Assembly: GCA_913056235.1 (NCBI GenBank)
Contig: CAJXMW010000005.1
Location: forward strand, 1-64,000
Source: an uncultured Fodinibius sp.
Lineage (GTDB): Bacteria > Bacteroidota > Rhodothermia > Balneolales > Balneolaceae
Direction: 5' to 3'
DNA: 64,000 nucleotides
This document shows, one piece after another, positions 37,584 to 47,207 of the stretch (its first letter is position 1; the number at the start of each line of letters is the position of its first letter). Made by a program: the position numbers and the translations under genes. Under the pieces are notes generated by a model that saw only the letters and a list, made by a program, of their open reading frames with translations, did no database searches and was not told the DNA's origin.

Positions 37584-38780
37584 ATGGCCGCCTCTTCACC
37601 TTACGAGCAAAATTCGACCCTGAAAAATTTCCTGTTGATTGCAGGCATTGTGCTAATCGCCCTTAACCTGCGACCCGCACTGGCCGGTGTGGGTCCGCTG
37701 GTTGGCACTATCCGCGATTCAACCGGGCTGTCGAATACCATGCTGGGGCTGTTGACTACCCTGCCTCTGATTGCCTTTGGCGTGCTATCGACACTTACCC
37801 CGCTAGTTGCACGCAAGCTCGGCATCGAAGGCACGCTGGCCCTGGCCATGGGATTACTTTCCGGTGGTATTCTGCTGCGGGTGATTCCGGGTAACTTGCC
37901 GCTGTTTGGCGGCACCCTGCTGCTGGGCATTGCCATTGCATTTGGCAACGTACTGCTGCCCAGCCTGGTGAAGCGCGACTTTCCCAATCACACCGGCATT
38001 ATGACAAGCGTCTATTCCAGCATGCTGGGCGTTGGAGCCACGCTGGCGGCCGGCATTAGCGTGCCACTGGCGCACGACCTCGGCTGGGGATGGCGTTGGT
38101 CGCTGGGCTCGTGGGCGGCGCTTTCACTGCTGGCGCTGATCGTTTGGCTGCCCCAGCTCAAAAACCTGACGCTACCCAAACACAACCGCAGTTTTACGCA
38201 GTCACTGAAGGATCTCGGCGGCTCCAAAATTGCGTGGCAGGTAGCGCTGTTTATGGGACTGCAGTCGCTAGCCTTCTATGTGATCCTGGCCTGGCTGCCC
38301 GAAATCCTGCAAGACCGCGGGCTCAGTGCCCAGAAGGCCGGCTGGATGCTTTCCCTCTCGCAAGGCATGGGCGTTGTAGGTACCATCCTGATTCCCACCT
38401 GGGCCGAGAAGCTCGACGACCAGCGCGGGCTCGTATGGATGCTTATGATCTGCGAATCCATCAGCCTGGTGGGACTGATGTTGCCCAATGCCTTTCTGGT
38501 GGGACTCTGGGCCTCCCTGATCGGGCTGGCGCTAGGGGGGAGCTTTGGCCTGGCATTACTTTTTATCGTCCTGCGCACCGTTGATTCTGAGACGGCCACC
38601 GAACTTTCCGGGATGGCACAATCCATCGGTTACCTGCTGGCTGCAGTGGGACCTACCCTCTTTGGCGCCCTCCACGACCTGACCCACGCCTGGTTTATTC
38701 CGTTGCTATTTCTGCTGGCTATCGTGGGCGTGAAACTAATCTTTGGCCTCGGCGCCGGACGCCCCAAAGCCGTAGAGTAA
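37584..38780 (+). CDS. MFS transporter, CynX/NimT family
   Basis: A 398-residue twelve-helix carrier. The start NLRPALAGVGPLVGTIR, and GLLTTLPLIAFGVLSTLTP, are characteristic of the CynX/NimT (cyanate/2-nitroimidazole) family. The true substrate is unknown. This gene is markedly GC-rich compared with the cassette region that begins just after it. Confidence 0.9.
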   Translation: MAASSPYEQNSTLKNFLLIAGIVLIALNLRPALAGVGPLVGTIRDSTGLSNTMLGLLTTLPLIAFGVLSTLTPLVARKLGIEGTLALAMGLLSGGILLRVIPGNLPLFGGTLLLGIAIAFGNVLLPSLVKRDFPNHTGIMTSVYSSMLGVGATLAAGISVPLAHDLGWGWRWSLGSWAALSLLALIVWLPQLKNLTLPKHNRSFTQSLKDLGGSKIAWQVALFMGLQSLAFYVILAWLPEILQDRGLSAQKAGWMLSLSQGMGVVGTILIPTWAEKLDDQRGLVWMLMICESISLVGLMLPNAFLVGLWASLIGLALGGSFGLALLFIVLRTVDSETATELSGMAQSIGYLLAAVGPTLFGALHDLTHAWFIPLLFLLAIVGVKLIFGLGAGRPKAVE

Positions 38781-38851
38781 GCCGGACCGACCGCTAGTCA
38801 AACCGACCTTATTAAGCAATATTATATCCCAAGAAACTACCCTTACGTGAG

Positions 38852-38922
38852 ATATAACATTATATTTTGCAGTTTATGCGTTTATTTATCAAACCAAATG
38901 CTCGCGTGATAACGTGTTATAC
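38852..38922 (+). other. possible left boundary of the integron-like array (weak site)
   Basis: 38916-38929 reads GTTATACAAAAGCG, 12 of 14 bases identical to the right end of the last attC-like site (GTTATACCAAAGTG at 44965). ATATAAC at 38852-38858 could be its partner and CAGTTTATGCG (38870-38880) resembles the conserved block of the other sites, but the spacing does not fit a normal attC. It may be a degenerate attC, an attI or chance. Confidence 0.3.
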
Positions 38923-39040
38923 AAAAGCGTAATTTGAGATAATTATAGATTAGACTGCGCACTCAAATCATATTTCAATCGTTGCATGGTACTTATAATG
39001 TAATTACATTATAAGTGTAATTTTATTAACCCATAGTGCT

Positions 39041-39298
39041 ATGAAAACGAAGCTTGTTCGTATCGGAAATTCCCAGGGAATTCGTATTCCCAAACCTGTT
39101 ATTGAAGAAATTGGGCTTTCAGAGGAAATCGAAATGATTCTTAAAGATAATCAAATCATCCTGCGTTCTGCCGACCAGACTCGCAAAGGCTGGGATAGTG
39201 CTTTTGAGAGAATGGCGGAAGAACAAGATGATCAACTGATTGACAAAGAAGAAGTGGAAGCCCCAAGCAAGTGGGATGAAACTGAGTGGACATGGTAA
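39041..39298 (+). CDS. mazE: MazE/AbrB-family antitoxin
   Basis: An 85-residue protein. Residues 1-45 form a SpoVT/AbrB swapped-hairpin DNA-binding domain (TKLVRIGNSQGIRIPKPVIEEIGLSEEIEMILKDNQIIL), and the acidic C-terminal tail would wrap the toxin. It overlaps the MazF gene by 7 nt. A palindromic AT-rich stretch upstream (ATTATAAGTGTAAT near 39004) may be its operator, as MazE usually represses its own operon. It is the first gene of the integron-like array. Confidence 0.9.
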   Translation: MKTKLVRIGNSQGIRIPKPVIEEIGLSEEIEMILKDNQIILRSADQTRKGWDSAFERMAEEQDDQLIDKEEVEAPSKWDETEWTW

Positions 39299-39627
39299 AA
39301 AGAGAACCAATTGAACGTTTTGATGTCTATTTAATATCTCTTGATCCTACGAAAGGTTCAGAAATTAAGAAACCCCGTCCCTGCTTGATCATTTCTCCTG
39401 ATGAAATGAATCGCCATATTAGAACGGTCACTATTGCTCCCATGACATCAACAATCAAAAACTATCCATCAAGAGTTACTACTACGTTTCAAAAGAAACG
39501 GGGGCAAATTGTATTAGATCAAATTCGGACAGTAGACAAACAACGATTAATCAAAAAGTTGGGAACAATTAGTTCTTCAGCCCAAGATAAAACGTTAAAT
39601 GTACTTCAAGAAATGTTCTCTCCATAG
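39292..39627 (+). CDS. mazF: MazF/PemK-family mRNA interferase toxin
   Basis: A 111-residue protein from ATG 39292 (a GTG at 39286 would add two residues). RFDVYLISLDPTKGSEIKKPRPCLIISPDEMN is the classical MazF/PemK start with the conserved GSE-KRP loop, and VTIAPMTS and GQIVLDQIRTVDKQR are the usual later blocks. It cleaves mRNA at short specific sequences when free of MazE. The stop codon is seven nt before an attC-like site, the normal cassette arrangement. Confidence 0.93.
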   Translation: MVKREPIERFDVYLISLDPTKGSEIKKPRPCLIISPDEMNRHIRTVTIAPMTSTIKNYPSRVTTTFQKKRGQIVLDQIRTVDKQRLIKKLGTISSSAQDKTLNVLQEMFSP

Positions 39628-39634
39628 TGCGCAT

Positions 39635-39752
39635 ACCTAACCCGCACAGGCCTCGCCATCTCCTTGCGTCGCTTTCATTTAATAGTTAATCTTTCGTTTT
39701 AAAACTAATTCAACATTCCGGCGCCTGCCGGTTATGCGCAAGGTCCTTAGAT
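39635..39752 (+). repeat. attC-like site 1
   Basis: Begins ACCTAAC (39635-39641, perfect RYYYAAC) and ends CTTAGAT (39746-39752, one change from GTTRRRY). It contains CCTCGCCATCTCCTTGC near the left end and GGTTATGCGCAAGGTC near the right end. Compared with the other sites it lacks about 11 nt (the CTTTAACACGG block) just inside the left core. Total 118 bp. Confidence 0.7.
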
Positions 39753-39784
39753 AGTTAATAAACTATGAATTTCATCTTAGTTAA

Positions 39785-40858
39785 ATGCATATAAATAATT
39801 CCAAGATCTATCTGTCAACACTATTAGTTCTTGGATTGTTTATATACCCATCGAAATCTATAGATGCTCAAAACCTTCCCTCATATCCTTCGCATAGATT
39901 TGTCGCATATGATATTCCAGATGTCCCCAAAGCTGTTAAAAATATTAAAGTTACAGTTCAAGAATTAAACAGAAACAATTCTTTAGAAGTAGAAGACATT
40001 AAAACGTTTAATTTTAGGAAGAATGGAAGCATAAAAAGTGTAGAATTTATTAATTCATCCAACGAATTATACAGTGTGCACTACTATGACAAATTTGAGC
40101 GAATTAAATTACAAATCAGTGTGAGAGATGATCCATATGTATTTAACAGATATAATTATAATGACTCACTTTTAGTCACAAAGCGATTCCGCCAAAACTC
40201 AAATGGCAAAATTTTGAGAAAGAATCTTATCGAATATAGTTCTTATCCATTTCGTCCAATAAAATTCAAGACTTTCAAAAATGACAGTACACTGGCTGAT
40301 TCCACAATACTTACCTATACAGAATTTGGTGACTTAAAAACAAGAGTATTTTATAATACCCCGAATGGATATGGAATAACAGTCGGTAAAAGTATTACAG
40401 GCAATAAAGATGAGTTTACTGCTTGGCCAAACGATACGGTTGCGTACCTTAAATATAAATATGATCAGGAAGGCAATATTTTAGAAAGAAGAAAATTTGA
40501 TTCCGGTGCTCTGGAAGAAAAAAATGTATATACTAGAAAAACGGACACTCTGGTTACAACCACTTATCACTATTCATCCTTTGATGGAAAAATTACCAGT
40601 AAGAAAATAGAAAAAGAGTTCGGTGACTTTAAAGAAGTGACGTCTCTAGGAAGCTACACAGATTACAAATATATTTACTCCAAAGGACAACTAAAATCTG
40701 AACTTGCTTTTGAAAACCAAAGAGATACGACATACTATAATCGAAAATATACTTACAAAACTAAAAAAGATGACCGTGGACAAATGGTCGAGTTGAGACA
40801 GTTTGAGGATGGAAAACTAATCCAGCTTGTGACTCGAAAAATAGAATACTGGAATTAG
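39785..40858 (+). CDS. exported protein of unknown function (cassette gene)
   Basis: A 357-residue protein with signal peptide 1-28 (SIDAQN). The body consists of repeated beta-strand units of about 25-30 residues with tyrosine-rich turns (LYSVHYYDKFER; RYNYNDSLLVTKRF; LKYKYDQEGNILERRKFDSG; NVYTRKTDTLVTTTYHYSS), resembling YD/RHS-type or MORN-like repeats. It is AT-rich compared with surrounding chromosomal genes. It occupies one integron-like cassette by itself, with its stop codon touching the next attC-like site. Confidence 0.75.
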   Translation: MHINNSKIYLSTLLVLGLFIYPSKSIDAQNLPSYPSHRFVAYDIPDVPKAVKNIKVTVQELNRNNSLEVEDIKTFNFRKNGSIKSVEFINSSNELYSVHYYDKFERIKLQISVRDDPYVFNRYNYNDSLLVTKRFRQNSNGKILRKNLIEYSSYPFRPIKFKTFKNDSTLADSTILTYTEFGDLKTRVFYNTPNGYGITVGKSITGNKDEFTAWPNDTVAYLKYKYDQEGNILERRKFDSGALEEKNVYTRKTDTLVTTTYHYSSFDGKITSKKIEKEFGDFKEVTSLGSYTDYKYIYSKGQLKSELAFENQRDTTYYNRKYTYKTKKDDRGQMVELRQFEDGKLIQLVTRKIEYWN

Positions 40859-40987
40859 CTAACTAACCAGCGCTTTAACACGGACACACCTCGCCTGGTC
40901 TTTGCCGCCCTTGGTTTTAAAACTCATCTTTCGTTAGTTGCTAATTCAACATCAATGCGCGTGCAGCTTATGCGCAATGTCTTAGGT
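40857..40987 (+). repeat. attC-like site 2
   Basis: Begins AGCTAAC/AACTAAC (40857-40867; exact edge ambiguous by four nt) overlapping the stop codon of the preceding gene, and ends CTTAGGT (40981-40987). Inner blocks GCGCTTTAACACGGACACAC on the left and CAGCTTATGCGCAATGTC on the right can pair in part (GCGC/GCGC, TTA/TAA). 131 bp. Confidence 0.72.
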
Positions 40988-41218
40988 TGCGCCAATTCAA
41001 TTAAGAGTGTCATGGAGATTGAATTATTCGAAAAACAGGGAAGCTTATACTATGTTTAAAATGCTCGAATTCTCAAAGCTAAACAGCGAATAAGAAAAGC
41101 TATAAGCATAAATCACCAAACGTATGCCGATACGTTTATCAAGAGGGGCGTATCACTTAATATAATGATGCGAACCTCTTTTTTAATTTTGCCCTCTCCT
41201 CCATCCCCAGGTCAGTTA

Positions 41219-41356
41219 TTAAATCAACATATCCTCTTTTTCGTCAGCGGATTCTCTGCCGGTCTTATTACTATCACTTCCGCAAGATATTAGAAATCCT
41301 ATTAGAATGAACACCATCGATGTTTGTAGAAACACCTCATAATACCATGATTTCAT
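41219..41356 (-). CDS. possible small lipoprotein
   Basis: From ATG 41356 a 45-residue product has a hydrophobic N-terminus ending in a lipobox (LIGFLISC) followed by GSDSNKTGRESADEKEDMLI, an acidic tail. The reading frame is open further upstream but not convincing there. It is within the 2-kb cassette on the opposite strand from the other cassette genes. Confidence 0.4.
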   Translation of the reverse strand: MKSWYYEVFLQTSMVFILIGFLISCGSDSNKTGRESADEKEDMLI

Positions 41357-41475
41357 AATTATAGATCTTACTGCATAATACATTGTAAAAAAGTCGAAAT
41401 GGTGAAAACAGTATTTAGACTCAACAAGAGGTCTAATGGTCCTCATTTCCCTGAAATATATGAGTCATAAATAAT

Positions 41476-41509
41476 AAAATAGGCCCTGTCTTCAAACAGG
41501 ACCTATTTT
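41476..41509 (-). terminator. intrinsic terminator after the collagen-like gene
   Basis: Fourteen-base arms (AAAATAGGCCCTGT / ACAGGACCTATTTT) with one mismatch and a six-base loop. On the minus strand the stem is followed by T-rich sequence. It lies 40 nt after the stop codon of the collagen-like lipoprotein gene. Confidence 0.85.
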
Positions 41510-41549
41510 GTAAGTTATCAGAATAGTTTATTATTCCTAGAATTGAATA

Positions 41550-42134
41550 TTATCTAACTTTAACCTTATCGGCATTGTCAAAGTTATAATATTCTGAAAG
41601 CTCCTTATAATTGGTAACATCCACGTGATCAGGAGTTATTGAACCAGTATTTGCGGCTTTTGTTGATGTATGATCGTTTGTATTATTTGCTACGATTTGT
41701 ACAACTTCGATCTTTTCATATTCATTACCTGTTCCATCTTCAAGTGAAATACTAATCTTCATTTCAGACGTAGAAAGCTTCCACCAATGCACTTGACTAT
41801 AGGTATCCCCCAAATCAGTCGTCCCTGGAACCTGATCATAGTATATGCCTACACCTGTTTCGTCTACTAAATACACATTCCATTCACTTTTTCGCATTTC
41901 TGTGCTATCAACTTCACTTAACGTTAATGTTGTCTCGGAAGTGGAGCTAAAATCATGGCCGGAAAATATATGCCGGGTTACATTGGCATTCCCGTCATCA
42001 CCTTGCGGACCCTGTGGGCCTTCTGGGCCAGCTGGACCTTCGGGACCCGCCGGACCTTGCGGACCTTCACAGGCAACTAATATTGACATACAGATCATTA
42101 AAAGTAGCGTTATTATTGATGATAACCGATGCAT
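41550..42134 (-). CDS. collagen-like lipoprotein
   Basis: A 194-residue protein from ATG 42134 with lipobox ILVAC (about 18-22), then about seven G-X-Y triplets (GPQGPAGPEGPAGPEGPQGP), and a C-terminal beta-rich domain (about 50-194; VTRHIFSGHDF, WNVYLVDETGVGIYYDQVPG, MKISISLEDG). The short collagen-like stalk after the lipid anchor is common in Bacteroidota surface lipoproteins. It is reversed relative to the cassette genes on both sides and has its own terminator, so it may be an independently transcribed cassette gene. Confidence 0.82.
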   Translation of the reverse strand: MHRLSSIITLLLMICMSILVACEGPQGPAGPEGPAGPEGPQGPQGDDGNANVTRHIFSGHDFSSTSETTLTLSEVDSTEMRKSEWNVYLVDETGVGIYYDQVPGTTDLGDTYSQVHWWKLSTSEMKISISLEDGTGNEYEKIEVVQIVANNTNDHTSTKAANTGSITPDHVDVTNYKELSEYYNFDNADKVKVR

Positions 42135-42359
42135 AAATGTATTTGGTTTTATTGACATTAATGAAATCGACAATAATGAAAGTTACATAGTATTATGCGT
42201 TATTGCATACGAACTGAGGCTAAATCCAAAAGAAAAGGATTAGACAAATAATTGGACTCAGCATTCTAAAGATTAAGACTCAGGCTACCTCGTGCTAGAA
42301 TATTACGCAAAACACTTACACTACTAAGGGGATATCTATATACATTTAGATAACGGTAA

Positions 42360-42545
42360 AACAATAAAATAACTGCTGCTTATGAACAGGCTTCAGTTGC
42401 TGCAAATAAACAGCTAGGAGAAGTAAAAAATCAATTCAAAGATGTATTTGAAATTTTTAAAACTACTAAATCTAATAAGACATTGGATTTTGGCAAAATC
42501 GAAAGTTTAGCCAAAAGATTATCTGTATTTATTATGGAAATATAA
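42360..42545 (+). pseudogene. orphan C-terminal coding fragment in the 2-kb cassette
   Basis: An open stretch of 61 codons without a plausible start: YEQASVAANKQLGEVKNQF then KTLDFGKIESLAKRLSVFIMEI before the TAA at 42543-42545. It looks like a helical protein tail that has lost its N-terminus. Downstream, GTTAGGC at 42564-42570 and a small hairpin with a T tract (42571-42599) may form its terminator. The family is not recognised. Confidence 0.35.
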
Positions 42546-42640
42546 TAGTACAGATAAACATAAGTTAGGCTGCAAAGACTTTAGCTTTGGCTTTTTTTAA
42601 CTTAGATTGAGCAATTACAAAGTAATCAATAGAGGCCGTT

Positions 42641-42949
42641 ATGAATTCATTAACAACATCAAGAGTTATCTACTTATCTATCCTTTTGCTTTTCTGCTTA
42701 CCTTTTAGTGGTTTGGCTCAACTTAATAGCAAAGTAGATTACAACCCACGCATTGGCACTACGGCAAACGAAATAATTAGAGTCGCTCCCGATAACATGC
42801 CGATTTTTAATCCCAAAAGTGATGCTGCCATTATGATTAAATATCCGCCAGAAAATCTTAGCTATAACATGCCAAACGCATTCAAGGAAGATAACTTAAG
42901 GGACTCGTTCGATCTTAATTATCTATTGGAATTGAAGGAAAAAGAGTAA
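42641..42949 (+). CDS. small exported protein of unknown function (cassette gene)
   Basis: A 102-residue protein with signal peptide 1-26 (FSGLA-Q). The mature part is about 76 residues with many N, P and Y (NEIIRVAPDNMPIFNPKSD; MIKYPPENLSYNMPNAF). There are no cysteines after the signal. It ends 53 nt before attC-like site 3 in the usual cassette orientation. No family recognised. Confidence 0.7.
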   Translation: MNSLTTSRVIYLSILLLFCLPFSGLAQLNSKVDYNPRIGTTANEIIRVAPDNMPIFNPKSDAAIMIKYPPENLSYNMPNAFKEDNLRDSFDLNYLLELKEKE

Positions 42950-43002
42950 GTAGCGTCTTATTTTACCTCCCTAATAATTTGTTGCTAGTTGCTTTTTTGC
43001 AA

Positions 43003-43132
43003 GCCTATCCAGCACATTAACTCGGACACACCTCGTCCTCTCTTGCCCGTTTTGATTATTTAGCTTCAAATAGTAAACTGAAAAATGAATAAACGTTGGT
43101 CCGTGCCCCAGTTATGCGCAGTGTCGTTAGGT
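43003..43132 (+). repeat. attC-like site 3
   Basis: Begins GCCTATC (43003-43009, one base from RYYYAAC) and ends GTTAGGT (43126-43132), a perfect GTTRRRY core. Left inner block CAGCACATTAACTCGGACAC and right inner block GGTCCGTGCCCCAGTTATGCG contain the pairing stretch CGGAC/GTCCG. 130 bp. The middle part diverges from sites 1, 2 and 4. Confidence 0.78.
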
Positions 43133-43192
43133 GTACAACTTCAAAAGCCCGCGCAATAAGTCTATTTAAATTTTCAAGACTATTTATCACTG

Positions 43193-44827
43193 ATGAGTAT
43201 TAAAAGAATTGAAGCAATTCTGGCAATATTTATTTTTGCAACAACTCTCAATGGCAAAGCTATTCAATCCAACAGCACGACCGTTCGCTTTGAAATTCTG
43301 GTCCCCGATGAGACGCCCAAAGAAGCAACCATCTTTTGGGCTGGTTCGCTAAACAACTGGGATCCGGGAGATCAGGGAGGAACCTTTGGACGTAAAGAGT
43401 ATGCCAAGCCAGCCCGTTTCGGCTCAGACCATTGGTCAATTGCGATAACTGCTCCAACGGGAACCGAAGTAAACTACAAGTATACGCGCGGCTCTATTTT
43501 TAGTGTGGAAGAAGCAGCGGACTACACCTATCGACAAACCCGTACCGTAACTTTTGACCAAGAGAAGACCATTCATGACACGGTACGTACCTGGCACGAC
43601 ATTCCTCCGAATGCATTAGCGGACCAGTGGCCTATAGTAGACCTAGAAAAAACGAAGCTAACAATTGTCGACGGTGGTACAATATTAAAGGGCATGTCCG
43701 CGATGCTTTATGGTCGACGAAAAAACAAATCCTTATTTGACTTTGATCCATCGATAAACCGTATTAAACATATCGAGGTCTCATTGACCGATACCGTTGC
43801 TTACTACCAACGAATCTCTCCATATACTGAGCAATTCCAACTGGTAGTAGCAGGTAAACAGGCCAGCCGTGGTCCTTGGCATATTTATGTGGATCAAAAC
43901 AATAATCAAGTTATTGAATCTAGTGAGCATGCTTTTTCACTTGGTAATACCACCTCTCGGTCTTGGAGTGACATTATTACCTACAGTGTTGCCCAAAACG
44001 GTTCCTCAACAACCGATTCCACTCAGTTTTCAGTACGTCATGCTACTGACATACCGAAGCAGTACCATTCCAGCAGAGAACCTAATGCTCCGAATTTGGT
44101 TTATGAAATACCTTTCCAGCTTAGAAAAGATCAGATTGGCAACCATGAGTTTTATCTACAAGCATACCACCAATACTCTTTCAAAGATTACCATAAAGTT
44201 CTGATTGACCGGAATGGTAACGATACATTAGAGGTTGGGTCCGGTTCTAATGAAACCTATGGCGTTGATGCTTCTAAAATGAACCGCAATGATAAATATT
44301 ATCTGCATCCTACCTTCAAGTTAGGGGATTCGTTTTGGACCGTTGCCAATGTTGATTCCGACGGAGATTGGATACGCCTGCGTCCGGCCAATCAGACACA
44401 AGAAAAACAACGAATTGCAGAAGGAACGGCTTCTCCTTCATGGAGGGCAAAAACGTTAAATGGTCAATCGATTGGTTCAGAACAGCTAAAAGGAAAATAT
44501 GTACTACTTGATTTTTGGGGAAGCTGGTGTGGCCCTTGTATTGAACAGATTCCGAAGTTGAACAAGGCCTATAGTAAATTTAAGGATACCAACTTTGAGA
44601 TTATCGGATTTGCATATGACAACCGTTCAACCTTGGAAAAAGCAGTAGAAGCCCACGACATTAGCTGGCCACAAATTGTGGACCTGAAAGGCCACTACAA
44701 TTCAGAATTTAATGTTTACGGTTACCCAACATATTATCTTATAAATCCAAATGGCAAAATTGTAGCAACTGATGAGGAATTGGGGAACCAGAACATAGTT
44801 CAGCTATTAGAAAAGTATCTCCACTAG
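43193..44827 (+). CDS. exported TlpA-like thioredoxin with N-terminal carbohydrate-binding-like domain
   Basis: A 544-residue protein with signal peptide (about 1-23). Residues about 30-140 have the pattern of starch-binding/AMPK-type beta sandwiches (ATIFWAGSLNNWDPGDQGG, EVNYKYTRGS). Residues about 150-395 are beta-rich and include DQNNNQVIESSE and DRNGNDTLEVGS calcium-loop-like repeats. Residues about 410-544 are a TlpA/AhpC-type thioredoxin domain with W445-C446-G-P-C449. It is periplasmic and probably reduces a disulfide or a peroxide, but its target is unknown. It is the largest cassette gene and ends ten nt before attC-like site 4. Confidence 0.8.
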   Translation: MSIKRIEAILAIFIFATTLNGKAIQSNSTTVRFEILVPDETPKEATIFWAGSLNNWDPGDQGGTFGRKEYAKPARFGSDHWSIAITAPTGTEVNYKYTRGSIFSVEEAADYTYRQTRTVTFDQEKTIHDTVRTWHDIPPNALADQWPIVDLEKTKLTIVDGGTILKGMSAMLYGRRKNKSLFDFDPSINRIKHIEVSLTDTVAYYQRISPYTEQFQLVVAGKQASRGPWHIYVDQNNNQVIESSEHAFSLGNTTSRSWSDIITYSVAQNGSSTTDSTQFSVRHATDIPKQYHSSREPNAPNLVYEIPFQLRKDQIGNHEFYLQAYHQYSFKDYHKVLIDRNGNDTLEVGSGSNETYGVDASKMNRNDKYYLHPTFKLGDSFWTVANVDSDGDWIRLRPANQTQEKQRIAEGTASPSWRAKTLNGQSIGSEQLKGKYVLLDFWGSWCGPCIEQIPKLNKAYSKFKDTNFEIIGFAYDNRSTLEKAVEAHDISWPQIVDLKGHYNSEFNVYGYPTYYLINPNGKIVATDEELGNQNIVQLLEKYLH

Positions 44828-44837
44828 CAGCAAATTT

Positions 44838-44971
44838 GTACAACTAACTCGCACTTTAACACAGACAGGCCTCGCCATCTCCTTGCCTCCCCTTTCAGCT
44901 ATTGGTTAATCCTTCGTTTTGAACTAATTCTACTTTTTAGCGTCTGCCGGCTATGCTTCATTTCGTTATAC
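44838..44971 (+). repeat. attC-like site 4 (right end of the array)
   Basis: Begins GTACAAC (44838-44844; the aligned AACTAAC core is at 44842-44848) and ends GTTATAC (44965-44971), one base off GTTRRRY. The outer seven-mers pair with one mismatch. It shares CAGGCCTCGCCATCTCCTTG and TTCGTTTT-AACTAATTC with site 1. 134 bp. Beyond it begins the minus-strand ligA gene, which looks chromosomal. Confidence 0.75.
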
Positions 44972-45084
44972 CAAAGTGAAGCCACCCAAAAATAAATGCC
45001 AATTCTCAATGATAGGAAATTCATCAAAGCTCCCTTTTTGGGTGAATATTTATCCCACAGCAAAATGATCAAGCGAGCAGATAA

Positions 45085-47175
<2,091 letters not shown>

Positions 47176-47207
47176 TCAGTCCATTGCACAATGTTGAGAT
47201 TGAAATT

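Noticed and set aside
38090-38584. 164-codon plus-strand frame inside the MFS gene
   Set aside because: A GC-rich third-frame shadow of a well-supported transporter.
40995-41215. Possible transposase or recombinase remnant at the start of the 2-kb cassette
   Set aside because: Fragments such as KAISINHQTYADTFIKRG read like a coding tail, but I could not tie them to any transposase or integrase family.
39635-44971. CRISPR array as an explanation of the repeats
   Set aside because: The repeats are over 100 bp, imperfect, spaced by whole genes and have no cas genes nearby.
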